The notes: generated by a model not told the origin, from the letters alone. A stretch of 60,000 nucleotides of DNA from Branchiostoma floridae (GCF_000003815.2 NC_049984.1:26029338-26089337); one strand, 5' to 3'. Shown: positions 9,701-20,918, counted from the first letter of the stretch. Translations and numbers: made by a program.

Positions 9701-10664
9701 GATGCCCACAGCCAATCGCAGAAAAAAACAATCAGCTACTAGAACCTCCCAAACAAGGCCACGAGTGCAGAAAGTCCCCTACACCCCATCTGCTTATATG
9801 TAAAGAAAAAAGGCAAAAATACTAAAAACAAAACAAACGAGAATTCGTAGACCTCAGACCTACATGAAATGTGTCGAATGTCAGTAGATTTATTGTGTAA
9901 TTTTGTACATTGATTTTTCAAGTGCTGGAAGTAGGTGTATTGATTGTGTACTTTTGTATCGCTGTATTTTTCATTATGTTCTGATGTAATTACTCCACTT
10001 CACCGATGAATCATAATGCCGTGCCTCCATTGTACAGAGACCTGCATTTATCTTTATACAATATATTGACTAAAAATTAGTGTCACAGAGAAATAGAATA
10101 ACTTTCTACAAACTTACTTTCTAATGTAGCTGCTGTACACTAACATATATAAGTGTTATATTGAGTTTTTTTACAAGATAATTAAGGGATAGTTGATTCT
10201 TTAAGTAAGCGTTTAAGAGCTTTTATGGGTTCACTGTGGTAGTAACATTGTTGTTATTATTATTTAATAAAAGGAACTGAAACTCTATCGTGTCTTTGTC
10301 GTTCTTTTCTAAATGGCTGCTACATCAAATGTATATGTGTATGTAAGTTTTATCTTTTAGATATGATTCCGGCCATGGAAGTGGCCTTTCGTAGACTTTC
10401 AACTTATATCCAAGTTTCAATGACAACAGACTCGCAGCTGTCAAAGCTGCTATCAGTAATGATGTAGCGACTCGGTACCAGGATGATGGAATGAGAGACT
10501 GATTGGTCAACGACATGATTATGTCAAAATAAAAACCATGTCTACCCGAATCCCATGACTTAGTAAAAGTACTACAATGTATTACACTTATCATTTACAT
10601 ATTACTGTCTTCTACATTCAAGTGCCTGTAGTCAGGCGTTGACTGTATCTATTTGTCTCTGCAG
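9701..10664. other. Stretch without recognised gene; possible 3' UTR
   Basis: AT-rich. An AATAAA at 10266-10271 could end a transcript from the repeat-coding region. Nothing else recognised. Confidence 0.35.
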
Positions 10665-10917
10665 GCAATTCAGGGAGCGAATGGATAGCAACCTGTCATT
10701 CTACTACTGGACACTGAACGAGAGGTACACCGAGGATGACCTCCCATCCGTAAAGTCCCCCCGGCAGCTGACGAGAAGCCAAGGGTTCATCGGCTGAGAT
10801 TCCGGTCCAGAGAGAACTGCTCCATCATCGGCAGGGCTTTCCTGCCAGTCAAAAACAGACCCATACTGAGGCAGAGTTTTCATAAGTTTGCCGTGGGCCT
10901 GCCCCGCCAGTGAACGA
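10665..10917 (+). pseudogene. Terminal-exon-like segment, frameshifted
   Basis: After CTCTGCAG the frame reads QFRERMDSNLSFYYWTLNER and YTEDDLPS. A phase change around a run of six C then gives EKPRVHRLRFRSRENCSI, GRAFLPVKNRPILRQSFHKF and AVGLPRQ with a stop at 10915. Its start phase would fit the 8210-8288 exon (both would place R-Q-F after a phase-2 donor), so it may be the last exon of the 7-9 kb gene. No domain recognised. Confidence 0.35.
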
Positions 10918-11999
10918 AAACCTACAACAGCACTTACAACGAGTGATCAATTCTTAGACCTGACATTTATATGTAAACTGATACCAAGTAAACTGAAACC
11001 TAATTTCTTGGAATTTTAAAAGCTTCATTGCTTAATACAACCATGTGTACTGCAAGGGAAAGCTGTTACTGTACATTTAACCCTAACACTATTTTACCCT
11101 TAGATTGTCAATTGTATTTGGTTGGGGTGCGATTACATGCAAGTTTTAGACATATTGTGCTTTTCTCTTTTGCTTCTTTTACTTGAAATATCACGCAATA
11201 CTGTGATTGGCAGTAATGCAGTAATATGTTAAAAGATGATATCGCAGTTAACATATTATACTTATTACTACGCAGCACAATGTAGTTTTTCACTGTTATT
11301 GAGAGCTCAAGGAAGTGATATGTACAAAGAAGATGTTGCATCATGACCAGAGTCTTTAAGCATTGTGTGGAAATTGTACAATTAAGTGGTACAAAATGCT
11401 GTATCTGCCATTATTTGAATAAACTATACGTGTTGGTCCCCCAGTAATACCACTTCTCTCCCTCCCACCTGTGTGGGCAGTATTTCCGGGGTTGGGCAGT
11501 ACTGCTCAGGACATATTTGTAGATGTTTGGGCTAGCCTCATTGATGTCTGCTCTCTTGATGAAAAAAAAATTCATAACTGCTGCACCTGCGTTTTAATAC
11601 TATGTGCAAGGGGGATTGCGGGGGGGGTCTCTTGTAATATGATGTTTCTCCTAGAACCAGTTGTTGCTATCACCTGATTGCGGTTAACCAACGATGGTAA
11701 CCGCTTGAGGCCCGACTGTCGAGGGTGGGAACTGTGAAAAATACCAATAAAAAGTAAAAAGGAGAGATGAGTACAGCAGCAGAACTCATGTTTTTGTTCG
11801 ATCCTCGCCTCAACCAAGCAGCTCCTTCCCGGGAAATAACTGTTGGATAAGGCGAGAAGTATCTGCAATGATGTCTTTACAACAGAGAAGATGGCGTACA
11901 GAGCTCAGTGAAGAATAGGTTGGGGCTCCTGGACTTGACGCAAACAAGGTCGAGGCTATTATAGGTAAATTATACTATAATTATTATATTATAATATAT
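10918..11999. other. Stretch without recognised gene
   Basis: AT-rich. A GC-richer patch at 11640-11870 (with CAATAAA near 11745) has the look of a retroelement UTR or LTR but shows no paired copy in the window. Confidence 0.3.
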
Positions 12000-12004
12000 G
12001 TATA

Positions 12005-12348
12005 TTATGAGATGCAGCAGGGAACAACACCAATGCCTCGCACTGCACACACCCTCGTCTCTGTCTAAGAAACACTTGCCATCCTTTTTGGCGGGTTGGA
12101 GATGCCTCAGAGACAAAGACGGTTTATGTCCTTTGCTCAGACGATTTTACAGCCTACATCATGCAACCAACACCTGGACAACACTACCTCTCCCCAAAGT
12201 GACTCCCCGTGCCTACCACCCTGCTGCATATGTGGTGGCCTCATCAGAGCTTATTGTAGTTGGAGGGGTTTCATACAGTGGCACGATCCCTTCTGAAAGA
12301 TTTCTGTTAGAGATCACTGGTAGCAGTGGGCAAGATTGCATCCACTAA
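12005..12348 (+). pseudogene. Kelch-repeat fragment with RAG2-like spacing
   Basis: Two adjoining frames make one Kelch-type unit. The first reads GTTPMPRTAHTLVSV, a stop, then ETLAILFGGLEMPQRQRRF. After a frameshift near 12140 it reads FYSLHHATNTWTTLPLPKV, PRAYHPAAYVVASSELIVV and GGVSYSGTIPSERFLLEI. P-x-x-R-x-x-H, F-G-G, T-N-T-W and V-V-G-G are Kelch hallmarks (beta-propeller blades for protein binding). The F-G-G...P..QR segment and the later GG...P..L.I resemble RAG2 and RAG2-like proteins of ProtoRAG transposons, but an ordinary Kelch protein is equally possible. No RAG1-like core was seen. Confidence 0.6.
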
Positions 12349-12840
12349 AAGTGAACGAGTGGTATGTATTGAAAAGTTGTCATCCCCATCTTTAAAAATG
12401 GCTGTGTAGATATTTCTGGTAGTTTGTACCTGAACCAGATTCTGTGCAGACTTGATGACTTGCCATAGAGACTATTTAAGGATAAAAACGACATCATGCG
12501 ATTGGTTGGTAGGTACTATACATCAGTCATGATGACAACAGTGTCCGCCTACTCCAGTCGCGTCATTCTTTCACATCCAGCTTTGATACGATTGACGTTG
12601 CTATTTTTTTTTGTCCAAATCTTGAAAGTTCAGTGTACGCATAACCCTGGCTAAAACTTGGGCAGTTGTTGAGTGGGAGGTGGATAAGTAATTCACGGCC
12701 ATCCCTGTGGAGGACATGCCAGACTACCAATGAAAGGTGGATAAATACACCAAGACGAAAGCCTTCTGGTAAGAGGAGACAAACCCTCTTCCCAACTTCT
12801 CAACATGACTGAGCTTTTAACAGGTAAGAATAATTTTATT
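12349..12840. other. Stretch without recognised gene
   Basis: Ends in a TTATTTACAG acceptor for the following exon; nothing else recognised. Confidence 0.3.
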
Positions 12841-12845
12841 TACAG

Positions 12846-13200
12846 TTGGCCTGGAAGCGGCTTTGTCCAGAGGGAGTGCGAGGGGTCTTACTGGCAGGAC
12901 ACCATGAAAGCAACTATCAAAACCCTCCCCAACTTGAAGGCCAAGAGCATCTTCAGCTAAAAACAGTGGGCCATCAACATCGACGCAACTGTTATACGTG
13001 GGCTGATGATGGCGGTGATGGACCTACCTGCCAAGGCCAAGGCACTGGTGATGAAGCAGTTCAACGGAAAACTTGGATGCTACGAATATAAAGATTCTGG
13101 CAAGACCCTCACAAGTCTTTATCGCATATGGCCCTACACCACTGACATGACGATGAGAAGTCTTCTAACCATCTTCGAGGATATAACTATTTATGTCCTC
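12846..13200 (+). pseudogene. EnSpm/CACTA (Tnp2-like) transposase exon
   Basis: The frame reads GSYWQDTMKATIKTLPNLKA, KSIFS, a stop, KQWAINIDATVIRGLMMAVM, DLPAKAKALVMKQFNGKLGC and IWPYTTDMTMRS. A-x-x-DLPAKAK followed by N-G-x-x-G-C is the recognisable core of animal Tnp2-like EnSpm transposases. A stop replaces a residue between FS and KQW, and the expected second cysteine pair (C-x-x-C) reads CYEYKD, so the copy is inactive. The upstream exon type of this family is at 3.1-3.5 kb and its C-terminal region at 24-25 kb; these are separate copies. Confidence 0.6.
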
Positions 13201-13849
13201 TTAGCTCTTGGATATTTTCCTGTCCAAACAGCTCGTGTATATAAGACCTTCCATTTGGAGAACAGTGCATTCCTTATGTCACTTATACATATTTCACTAT
13301 ATGTTAACAGTGATATAGTCTTTACATATGTTCTCATTCTAGGAGCTCAAGGATATGCTCCAAACATTCCGTAAACGAACAGCAAGTAGTGAAGTGATTA
13401 GTGAGCCTGATAAACATGAACATGATGTACAAATTGAACCATCTAAAAATTTAAGTAACCAGTGGTTCAAATGGATCATAGTAAGGTTTCAATATAGCTA
13501 CTGTTTCAACTGGGCATGTAGAGAGAATACCGTGGACACAACTACTGCATCACGAGTAAACAAGATAAAAAAAGCCCTTGAAAACCCTTACAGGAAATAT
13601 TATCAAACGCCGCACATCCTGCCCGGCTATGCGCAGTTCCTCAGTCGCACACTCAGCTCTCCTGCCTCCACCCCACCGTGTACCTCTCTTCCGTGAAACT
13701 CCTTCACCAGTTCCAGGGGTTCTGCGACTTCCACCTCAAAAACTTCAGCAAACGCTCAAAGGCGACAACAAGAAGGTAGCTATAACGCTGTATTATGATT
13801 TTACATTGATATTTAATGTTGATAAAAGATGCATGTTTTATCAATGATG
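13201..13849 (+). other. Exon-like scraps between transposase remnants
   Basis: A short piece after TTCTAG near 13343 (ELKDMLQTFRKRT) and a GC-rich piece at 13600-13780 (in one frame TVYLSSVKLLHQFQGFCDFH) look coding, but no family could be named and no frame is continuous. Confidence 0.25.
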
Positions 13850-14018
13850 TTCAAGACTGTGCGAGACATGCTGCCACGTCCACCCAAGGTCGAGCACTTT
13901 GAGATGGACTTTGAGGACGACATGTGGGGAGCAGTCCGGTCCGTGTTTCCAGCCTGCACACGGAAGGGCTGTGGGTTCCACCTGACGCAGGCCGTCTACA
14001 AAAAGATTCAAAGGCTTG
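13850..14018 (+). pseudogene. MULE transposase, catalytic-region exon
   Basis: Reads LPRPPKVEHFEMDFEDDMWG, AVRSVFPACTRKGCGFHLTQ, AVYKKIQRLG and then a GTATGT donor at 14019. D-F-E-x-x-x-W-x-A followed by G-C-x-F-H-x-x-Q is the diagnostic core of MULE transposases (cut-and-paste DDE enzyme); the DFE acidic residue is kept. It is followed directly by the matching C-terminal exon. Confidence 0.8.
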
Positions 14019-14149
14019 GTATGTACACAATTTATCACTGAGCACCTATGAATTATTTTAATAAACTCATATGTAAATACTATATATCATTTAAATACAG
14101 TGCAAATATTTTTGATTGCCATGTCTAAGTATCTTTCATATTGTATTTC

Positions 14150-14640
14150 AAGACTCCAGTCTGTCTATTATGAGAAAGGTGGAGCCAATGAGTTTATGAG
14201 GAAGCTCATGGTGCTCCACTTCCTCCCTGCACAGCGCATCAGGACCGCCTTTGAGGAGATGAGGAACGAGGGTAACCACCCGACCCTCCTCGAGCTCATG
14301 GAGTACATGGAACGGGAGTGGCTGGGGAACAGCGTCTGGTCGGTGTACTACCAGCCGGTAAGAACCAACAACGATCTGGAGGGTTATCATACGAGGCTAA
14401 ACAAGAAGGCGCAGCTCTCCCTGGCCTTCTACCTGTTGGTCGACCTTCTTCACAAGGAGGCGCAGTACGTGCGCCTCCACGTAAAGATGGTCAGTACCAA
14501 CAGGCTGACGCGCTACCAGTGAAAGCACTACCGAGTGCTGCAGCGCTAGATCTTGAAGATGTTCGACAGGTTTTACGGGGGAGAGATGGACACCGCCTCG
14601 TTCCTGCGGACGGTGTCTAGGCTGTATGGACCGGTACAGA
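14150..14640 (+). pseudogene. MULE transposase, C-terminal exon
   Basis: Reads YYEKGGANEFMRKLMVLHFL, PAQRIRTAFEEMRNEGNHP, LLELMEYMEREWL, VYYQPVRTNNDLEGYHTRL. R-T-N-N-x-x-E-G-x-H is the conserved C-terminal signature of animal MULE transposases. After a stop at 14521 the frame goes on (KHYRVLQR, stop, ILKMFDRFYGGEMDTASFL) to a terminal stop, so two nonsense codons lie in the last 40 residues. The splice phase to the previous exon could not be reconciled exactly. An AATAAA follows 65 bases downstream. Confidence 0.8.
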
Positions 14641-14706
14641 GATAAGCTTCTTGATTTGTGTGTTCTGGATTCCGGTATTTTGTAATGTACACATTTTTTC
14701 GATGTG

Positions 14707-14712
14707 AATAAA
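14707..14712 (+). terminator. Poly(A) signal of the MULE gene
   Basis: AATAAA about 65 bases after the last stop of the transposase, followed by a T/G-rich stretch. Confidence 0.55.
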
Positions 14713-14765
14713 TGGTTTTTCAAGATTTTTGTAACGATTGCAACTTGTGATGGTTAAATGTCATC

Positions 14766-15003
14766 AGTGTTAAAAAGTGTTCAAATCAAAAAAGGAACCT
14801 AGCAAGACACACAGCAACACATACAGACCACAGGGAGTGTGCAGCTTGCAATAAATCTTTCAAAAATGATCAGCAGCTTAGTGAACACATGGTAGTGCAC
14901 ACAGGAATACAATGCACCATCTGCCGAAAATATCAAAAGGATGGCCATTCCCTCAACAAGCATATGAATAATAGTTATCGTCCAACAGAACGTAATTGTC
15001 AAT
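14766..15003 (+). pseudogene. C2H2 zinc-finger fragment
   Basis: One frame contains half a finger (RNLARHTATH), a full finger (ECAACNKSFKNDQQLSEHMV, with VH) and a third (QCTICRKYQKDGHSLNKHM). The C-x2-C...H-x3-H spacing of the middle finger is standard and a HTGI linker follows it. The reading continues ~50 codons without further fingers. C2H2 arrays bind DNA or RNA; with no start, no donor and only ~2.5 fingers this is a fragment or exon of a lost gene. Confidence 0.65.
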
Positions 15004-15524
15004 TATTTAGAGAGGATATCACTCTCAACATAGGAGACATTGTTTTAACCATATATATCAAAACTTTTGAAGTGACTTTAGTTGGCTTGAAATACTTAAA
15101 AAATGTCTTTTTTCCCTTGATTTGTACTAATAAAGAGAAGGACAAGGTGATAGTATGACTGTCAATATTCACTGACAACTTTTTTTATCACACTTAATTT
15201 CGAACCGATTTCCAAGATGTTGAATTTGTGTTTCTGTATGTAGCATTTTCGCGTAAATGTAATGTTTGATATATTCTAGTTCATCTAATACTGTTACGTT
15301 TTTACCTGCATCAAACTTATGTCTCCATTTTTGGATGTTACAAACTGGGCCACATTGTGAACTTTATGTAGTGTTATGAAGTGATGAACAAAACCTTTCT
15401 TGGCAATGAAAGACAAAAAAATCACAATCAGACTTCTTCACATACACTGCTGCCACCATGAAGGTATTGTACTTGGCAGAATTAGTAGTAAAAGTAATTC
15501 TTACTCTCAATAAAGTAATTTTCC
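15004..15524. other. Stretch without recognised gene
   Basis: AT-rich, nothing recognised. Confidence 0.35.
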
Positions 15525-16002
15525 AGAAACATACATGTACACTTATTTCCCGTCCAACGAAATGGATAGTGGGTCTTGGAGACAGCCCTGCAGTTATAAT
15601 GGCTGATACAACATTCAACCGCACTCTATTAGAACAGGTGACGTAGGTATTAGACGTAAAATTAATCTTAACATACTCCTATACCCAGTTGTGTTTTACC
15701 CTTTTTTCCCTTTATACCAAACAGCTTCTACGCGTACCGGTCCGACTACTTGAATGGTAAGAGGACGGTGGTTCACCGAAATACACGCACCTTTCACCGT
15801 ACCCCTCAGTACTGGCTAGCGCACAGCTGGCTACGTAGGTTTGCGGAGGGCTACGGTGACAAGATGCCGGACAAGGATGCAATCAACTTGCCATCTTCGA
15901 TGACGAGGACCGGTGTGTACGTCAAGACATGTACAAGCCAATAGAACAGAACACCTTCTCACGATGTGGAGAGAGGAATATCCTCGCCTGACGATCCCCA
16001 AG
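15525..16002 (+). pseudogene. Transposase-like exons (WREEYPRLTIPK family)
   Basis: A first piece after TTTCCAG (about 15528-15640) is followed by an exon from 15725 after ACCAAACAG reading FYAYRSDYLNGKRTVVHRNT, QYWLAHSWLRRFAEGYGDKM, PDKDAINLPSSMTRTGVYV and a stop at 15943. In a shifted frame the exon ends TMWREEYPRLTIPK at a GTAAAC donor. I recall L-P-S-x-x-T-x-x-x-V-Y and M-W-R-x-x-x-P-x-x-x-I-P-K from multicopy invertebrate proteins that behave like transposases, but cannot name the superfamily. At least one frameshift separates the two parts. Confidence 0.45.
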
Positions 16003-16589
16003 GTAAACTTGCCTTACAATACCCTCTATTTTGCTTACAAATGTGTTGTAATCAGGCACAATGAAGATAAACCCATATTTCGAATAAGATAACACTACTG
16101 CTCATGGAAGGGCTAGAAACACCTTCCTGTAAAGAAACGTATACCCTCTGCTGAAAGGACAGACGAACATATATACATATATAGGTATATGTACATCTGC
16201 ACAATGTGCCCAAAACAGAAATGTACAGAAGCAGGACACACTCAGTAAAAGGCAAGTGGTATTGCATATCTCTTGGAATAACTTTGGAGGAGTGGAGGGA
16301 GAGAATGAAGGACTAAACCTGCATGATTTGCATAACTGCTGCAATTAAGCTACAGCATCAGCATTAGAGCGTGTATTTGTTTGATGACTAACACACTGAA
16401 ATACGCTGTAAAACTCCACATTATCTTTCTGAATTTTATTTACTTTTGTATTATTTCAACTATGTTCCTATTACATTTGAAGTCTGCAGAGAATGGCATA
16501 CATTAAGTGTACTCCCTGTGGCCTTACATTCACTCCCTCCCCTACAGTGAAAAGGGATAGAATAATGTGTACATTGTAGTAATTGTACC
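16003..16589. other. Stretch without recognised gene
   Basis: AT-rich; short alternating ATAT/TATA tract near 16170-16195. Confidence 0.35.
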
Positions 16590-17647
16590 TAAGGCCACAC
16601 CAATTTTATTAGTTGGTTCTCGGAATCGCCGCTTCAAAAAATCTCAAAATGAAAAAAAAAAAAAATTAATTTTAGCCTCTGTCTCCGTCCCAGACGTGTT
16701 GCCAAAAATTAAACTGGAAAAAAAAAACCTGAAGGCTGCAGTTTTATAAAATGTCGCTAGATGTCGCTAGCAGTTAGTTGGTCATGTGACGTATATTAGC
16801 CAATCAAAAAACATTTTCTGTTTATTATGAGAAAATGGCGCCTTAGCTGAAAAAGATAAGTACTGACGGGCCGCCGGCATGGCCGGTGGATTTAGTAGAT
16901 AGAGTAGAGTTAGAGTTAGTAAAATAGAGTAGAGAGTACATCAGTAGGGGGAGAGATGTCTGTGGAACCGAAAAAGCCACGATTTGTGGTATGCAGAGTT
17001 TTCAAGGGTGAGAACAAACTTCTGGAACTTGTCACAGCTTGTTAGCTACAGCTACAGTATTGCCATTTTTGTTTGTATTTCAAGAAGGTGAACATTGTTG
17101 TACTCAGTAGAACAGCTGGGAATTATTGCCAGGCACAGTTTCAAGTTCATGTATGAAAGTTGCTAGAGTTCCCCATGGCCAAATTGGAACTTGTTCAAGC
17201 TTGTTTCAGCTACAGTATTGCCATTTTTGTATGTATTTCAAGAAGATGAACATTGTTGTAAGTAGAACAGCTGGGAATTATTGCCAGGCACAGTTTCAAG
17301 TTCATGAATAAAAAACAAAACAAAATGAATACTGCAATTTCACTGTTTTCTGTCCAATTTTAAGAGACAAAGCAGACTTGTACATATCATATTCATTATT
17401 TGTTAACCATACTGACATTTGCCATTTTGTTAAAGAAATCAGTAATCTTCTAAAATAGGTGGAAACAAGATCATAGTCTTTGAAAATATATGTTGCAGTA
17501 GTGTAGTGTCTCTGTTTTATTTCTCAGTATGACAAGACGGCCCCCCAGTTCTGGCTTTCCTGTCAGCATTTTTTTTTTTTTCGCCCTGTCGCTTCATATT
17601 TTTCATGAAAAAATCCGAGAACCAACAGATTAAATTGGTATGGCCTA
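16590..17647. mobile_element. ~1.06-kb element bounded by inverted repeats
   Basis: Arms at 16590-16624 and 17614-17647 match as inverted repeats (about 30 of 35 bases; core GTTGGTTCTCGGA). No transposase frame lies inside, only AT-rich sequence and a tandem duplication. This fits a non-autonomous DNA transposon, or two inverted copies of one short dispersed repeat. Confidence 0.45.
17022..17306 (+). repeat. Two-copy tandem duplication inside the element
   Basis: About 17022-17151 is repeated at 17185-17306. Both copies share ATTGCCATTTTTGT, TATTTCAAGAAG and GGGAATTATTGCCAGGCACA with few differences. Confidence 0.85.
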
Positions 17648-17866
17648 ACCCCATTATGAAGTGGATGGGTACACAGTATCTCTCCTTGGTTCTACTTTTG
17701 TATAGCATTTCTATATCTTTATACAAGTTGTTCATCCTTTAAGACGTTCATGTTAAGAGACAGTGGCTCTCTTTGGTTCCGCGAGTGAAATTATTGGTTA
17801 ACTTTTAGCTTATATACGTTTATAAAAAAAACAATATACTCGAATGTAAGTTACTGCGTAAAAACA

Positions 17867-18170
17867 CTAAATGGCCTATCATCATACTTTCAATCAACAT
17901 GTGGGGTACGACAAGGGTGTAACCTTAGCCCCCTCCTATTTAACTTATACGTAAGCGATCTTCCAAATATATTAAATTCGCGATTGCCCGACCCTCCCAT
18001 TCCACAAGACACACCCATCAATGGTTTATTTTGGGCAGATGACCTTGTACTTCTATCAAAATCCGAGTCAGGCCTAAAAGAATGCAAAAGAACACATGGT
18101 TAATTTTGTTCTATCTGGAAGCTATCAATAAATGAAAAGAAACTTAGAACGATCTGGAGATTATGGTCTT
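17867..18170 (+). pseudogene. Non-LTR reverse transcriptase fragment (WADD type)
   Basis: Reads LNGLSSYFQSTCGVRQGCNL, SPLLFNLYVSDLPNIL and INGLFWADDLVLLSKSE, stop at 18101, then WKLSINEKKL in a shifted frame. G-V-R-Q-G-C-x-x-S-P-L-L-F and x-A-D-D are RT motifs of non-LTR retrotransposons; A-D-D is the catalytic pair. Only the palm core is left (~100 of 250+ residues). Matching linker and 3'-end fragments of similar elements are at 22.9, 25.5 and 36.4 kb. Confidence 0.75.
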
Positions 18171-19285
18171 GGCCTACGTACAGTCACCAACAGCAAAGCA
18201 GTTCAACTGAAACATTTTGGACATAGTTAGGCGGGTTTCATGATCGAGGCAATAATTTTGGATCGTCTTTGTAAGGAGTTAGCCAGAGCCAAAAACTACT
18301 GCTTGCGATATGTACACGCTCCGGGCTCAAGAATATTTTAACCCTTAGAATAATAATGTATCATTGTCTTAAAATGTATGACCTTATCTTACCACTAGAC
18401 GCCATTGCCTTGGAAACTGTCACTCAGCCTGTTGATGTGTGACCGTGCGCTGGACAACTTGGAGTGACTAACTGAAAACTGTGATGTCAACTTTCAATTC
18501 CGGTTCAGATACAGAGGTCACTGAATTTCTTGTAGCAATATCGTTTATTAATATTTTATCAGGATTTGATCCGCCTTCTCAATGATTGTAAATAATTCAC
18601 TTGTATTCAGAAAAAACTCTTCTTTACTTCTTAGGTTCATGTAATTTGCTGCCTCTTGCAAACGGAAATGACGTAGTCCATATTTTCGCGCTTCCAGAGG
18701 AGCAACTTAGCCGCTCACAAAGTTGGCCAGTGGGCGAGGCTCCGACCGTCCTTGGAGCAGATGTCTTTGAAATAAAGGTATGACATTGTTTTTGTTCATT
18801 CAAAGATCCTTAGACTTGAACTTGTGGCTCAGGTGGGTGAAGACGAGATAAATGTAAATATGCTAAGTCATTTACATACAGGTAATTTCAAACATACCTT
18901 ATTAAGAACACGGGTTACTTCATTGATACCAAAATTGATATTTAGTACAAAACATCCTTTCAAAGTCTAAAATTTCAATTAATTGCATAACTTCTAAAGA
19001 CATTTGAAGACTGATAGATGGGAGTATGCCACGATCGCATTCGAGGGGCAATTAGCGGTGGGTACAGGAGACTTGCAGTCGCTGATGACGATAATCTACA
19101 AGGTAACATTCCAGATTATTCAAGAAACTCTCCAGTTCCTAAACCTCAGTGACATACGCGCCAAGTGGTGCTTACAAATAAATGACTAGATTTCTGAAAA
19201 ATTATAAATGTGGTGGATCTGCAATCAGGCTGTTAAGTGGGTGGAAGATGATTGGCTCTGTCTTGACCACTTGAAACAGAACAAA
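18171..19285. other. Stretch without recognised gene
   Basis: A 60-codon frame at 18601-18783 ends at a GTATGA donor-like site (GNDVVHIFALPEEQLSRSQS) and could be an exon, but no family was recognised. Confidence 0.3.
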
Positions 19286-19289
19286 GCTG

Positions 19290-19490
19290 ATGCCAGAAAA
19301 AGATGACAGCATAACACCTGTAGTACATCCGCCGAGAAGAGTGTCAGTTGCAGTGAAAGAGCAACTAAAGAATACACTGGATAGGATGACTGAAGAAGGT
19401 GTGATAGAACCAGTAGAAGTTCCTACACCATGGGTATCAAGTCTAGTCACAGTGAAGAAGCCATCTGGGAAGCATTTAGTGCTAATGTCA
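19290..19490 (+). pseudogene. pol: Ty3/Gypsy reverse transcriptase N-terminal fragment
   Basis: Reads MPEKDDSITPVVHPPRRVSV, AVKEQLKNTLDRMTEEGVIE, PVEVPTPWVSSLVTVKKPSG and then loses the expected R-x-C-x-D. P-V-x-x-P-P-R-x-x-P, the GVIE and W-V-S-S motifs and K-P-x-G are the start of the Gypsy RT domain. Everything after the first strand region is gone, so it is a short internal fragment. Confidence 0.8.
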
Positions 19491-20472
19491 ATTGTTACAT
19501 GTTGCATAGAAATAATTTTGCACATTGTGTATTGATGCTTGGGAGAAAGCTAGAAATACATAATTACACACGTATTTCATAAAACAAAAGGCACGTTTTA
19601 ACACCATTTTATTTTTGCTGACTTTTCAGTCTTGACAGTCATGTCACGTGGGAAACAATGCGACCTTCCACGGAAGGTCAACAGCGGTAACAAACAATGA
19701 ACTTCTGGACATTCTGCTATATCTGCAAACTCCCATTTAAAATCTTAAGATGCAAATGTAGATGCCATGGGTGGCTGGGAATGGGTATGTGGCAAACGCA
19801 AATTCTCCCAAGGAAGGGGTAACATTAAGAAGGATATCCTATTTCTGTCAATCTGAACCAGCACTGAAAAAGGTTGTTGTAAGGCCAAATATAGCTCAGG
19901 GGAAGAGCTATAGTGGGGGAACTGAAGTAAACCCCAGATTGGAATAACAAACCAGCAGCAGGACGGCAAGAGTTGTTCGGAGTCATGGGCCTCACATGCA
20001 GCATGCATAAATTGTATAATGTGGCAGAAGCCATGACAAAAGCCACCACCATGTACCTGCAGTGTGAAAGTCAGCCAACATTTAGCGGGAGACCAATGGT
20101 CGGAGCAAAAAACATGTCTATGAAACGGACAAGCTTCTATGTACGGAATCAAAGAAAAAAATCGCAGAAGGGAAAGACTTAAAGGCATACTGTCTTAAGT
20201 AGTTGATGTAGTTGGCTGTGAGCTTTCCCAGCCTATTGTTGCCTCAAGGTACTTTATATTTTTGTTAAACGCCATCCCAACATACTGTAAAGACACTTCT
20301 CGTCGACCAGCGGGACAGGAGAATCCTGGATCCTAAAGACTCAGTTGACAGGAGAAACATTCAGTATTGTGTAAGGTTAAAGGGGAAGGCGAGGGAGGTG
20401 TGCCATGGCCAGGTCTGTGACGCGCTTCTAAAATATAAGTAACAGTGCGGAATCATTTATTTCCAGACAGTA
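19491..20472. other. Stretch without recognised gene
   Basis: Both strands have 60-150-codon frames around 19745-20188, but none shows a recognisable motif. Confidence 0.35.
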
Positions 20473-20918
20473 GGCGATTTAGAGGACATCCACTACCACC
20501 TGAAAGAAAACGGGGTAAGTCAAGTATCATGGCACAGGGACAGGGCAGAATGAGAGGGAGGGAAGACAAAGTTTGTTGGACTGGCAGAGAGGCCTGAAAG
20601 ATGTGCTAGTAGCAACCAAGGCGGCAAGGGCCGGCAGGGATTGACAAACCCGACGTGAGGTTTGTAGTTTACCTTGGTTGCCCTTCCTCTGTCTCAGACT
20701 ACTTACAGGAATCAGGGCGGGACAGAAGGCTGGCGAAAGTAGTCCTGTTCTACAGCCCAAAGGACAAGTCTTTACACGTGAAGATGATAGGAGAGATACA
20801 TGACGAGACATACAGAGCTGGAGCTATCAGAAGACTTTCTGATATCATTAACAGAACTGTGCAGAAGAGAGATTTTGTTGGAGGCATTTGCAGAAGATTT
20901 TTGAATCCTACGTGTTGA
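20473..20918 (+). pseudogene. RecQ-type helicase motif V-VI fragment
   Basis: In one frame GLKDVLVATKAAR, then a phase change to GIDKPDVRFVVYLGCPSSVS, DYLQESGR, DRRLAKVVLFYSPKDKSLHV and a stop at 20916. V-A-T-x-A...G-I-D-K-P-D-V-R-x-V and Q-E-S-G-R are motifs V and VI of the RecQ superfamily-2 helicases (3'-5' DNA unwinding). The arginine-finger segment normally reads GRAGRDG and is shortened here. The upstream motifs I-IV are absent. Either an exon of a decayed RecQ-like gene or a captured piece in a transposon. Confidence 0.7.

Noticed and set aside
12005-12348. Firm ProtoRAG call
   Set aside because: Kelch similarity alone is not specific, and no RAG1-like core or diagnostic terminal repeat was seen; kept as a hypothesis only.
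19745-20188. 147-codon minus-strand frame and overlapping plus-strand frames
   Set aside because: No motif, no splice or poly(A) context and frames on both strands overlap; treated as chance.
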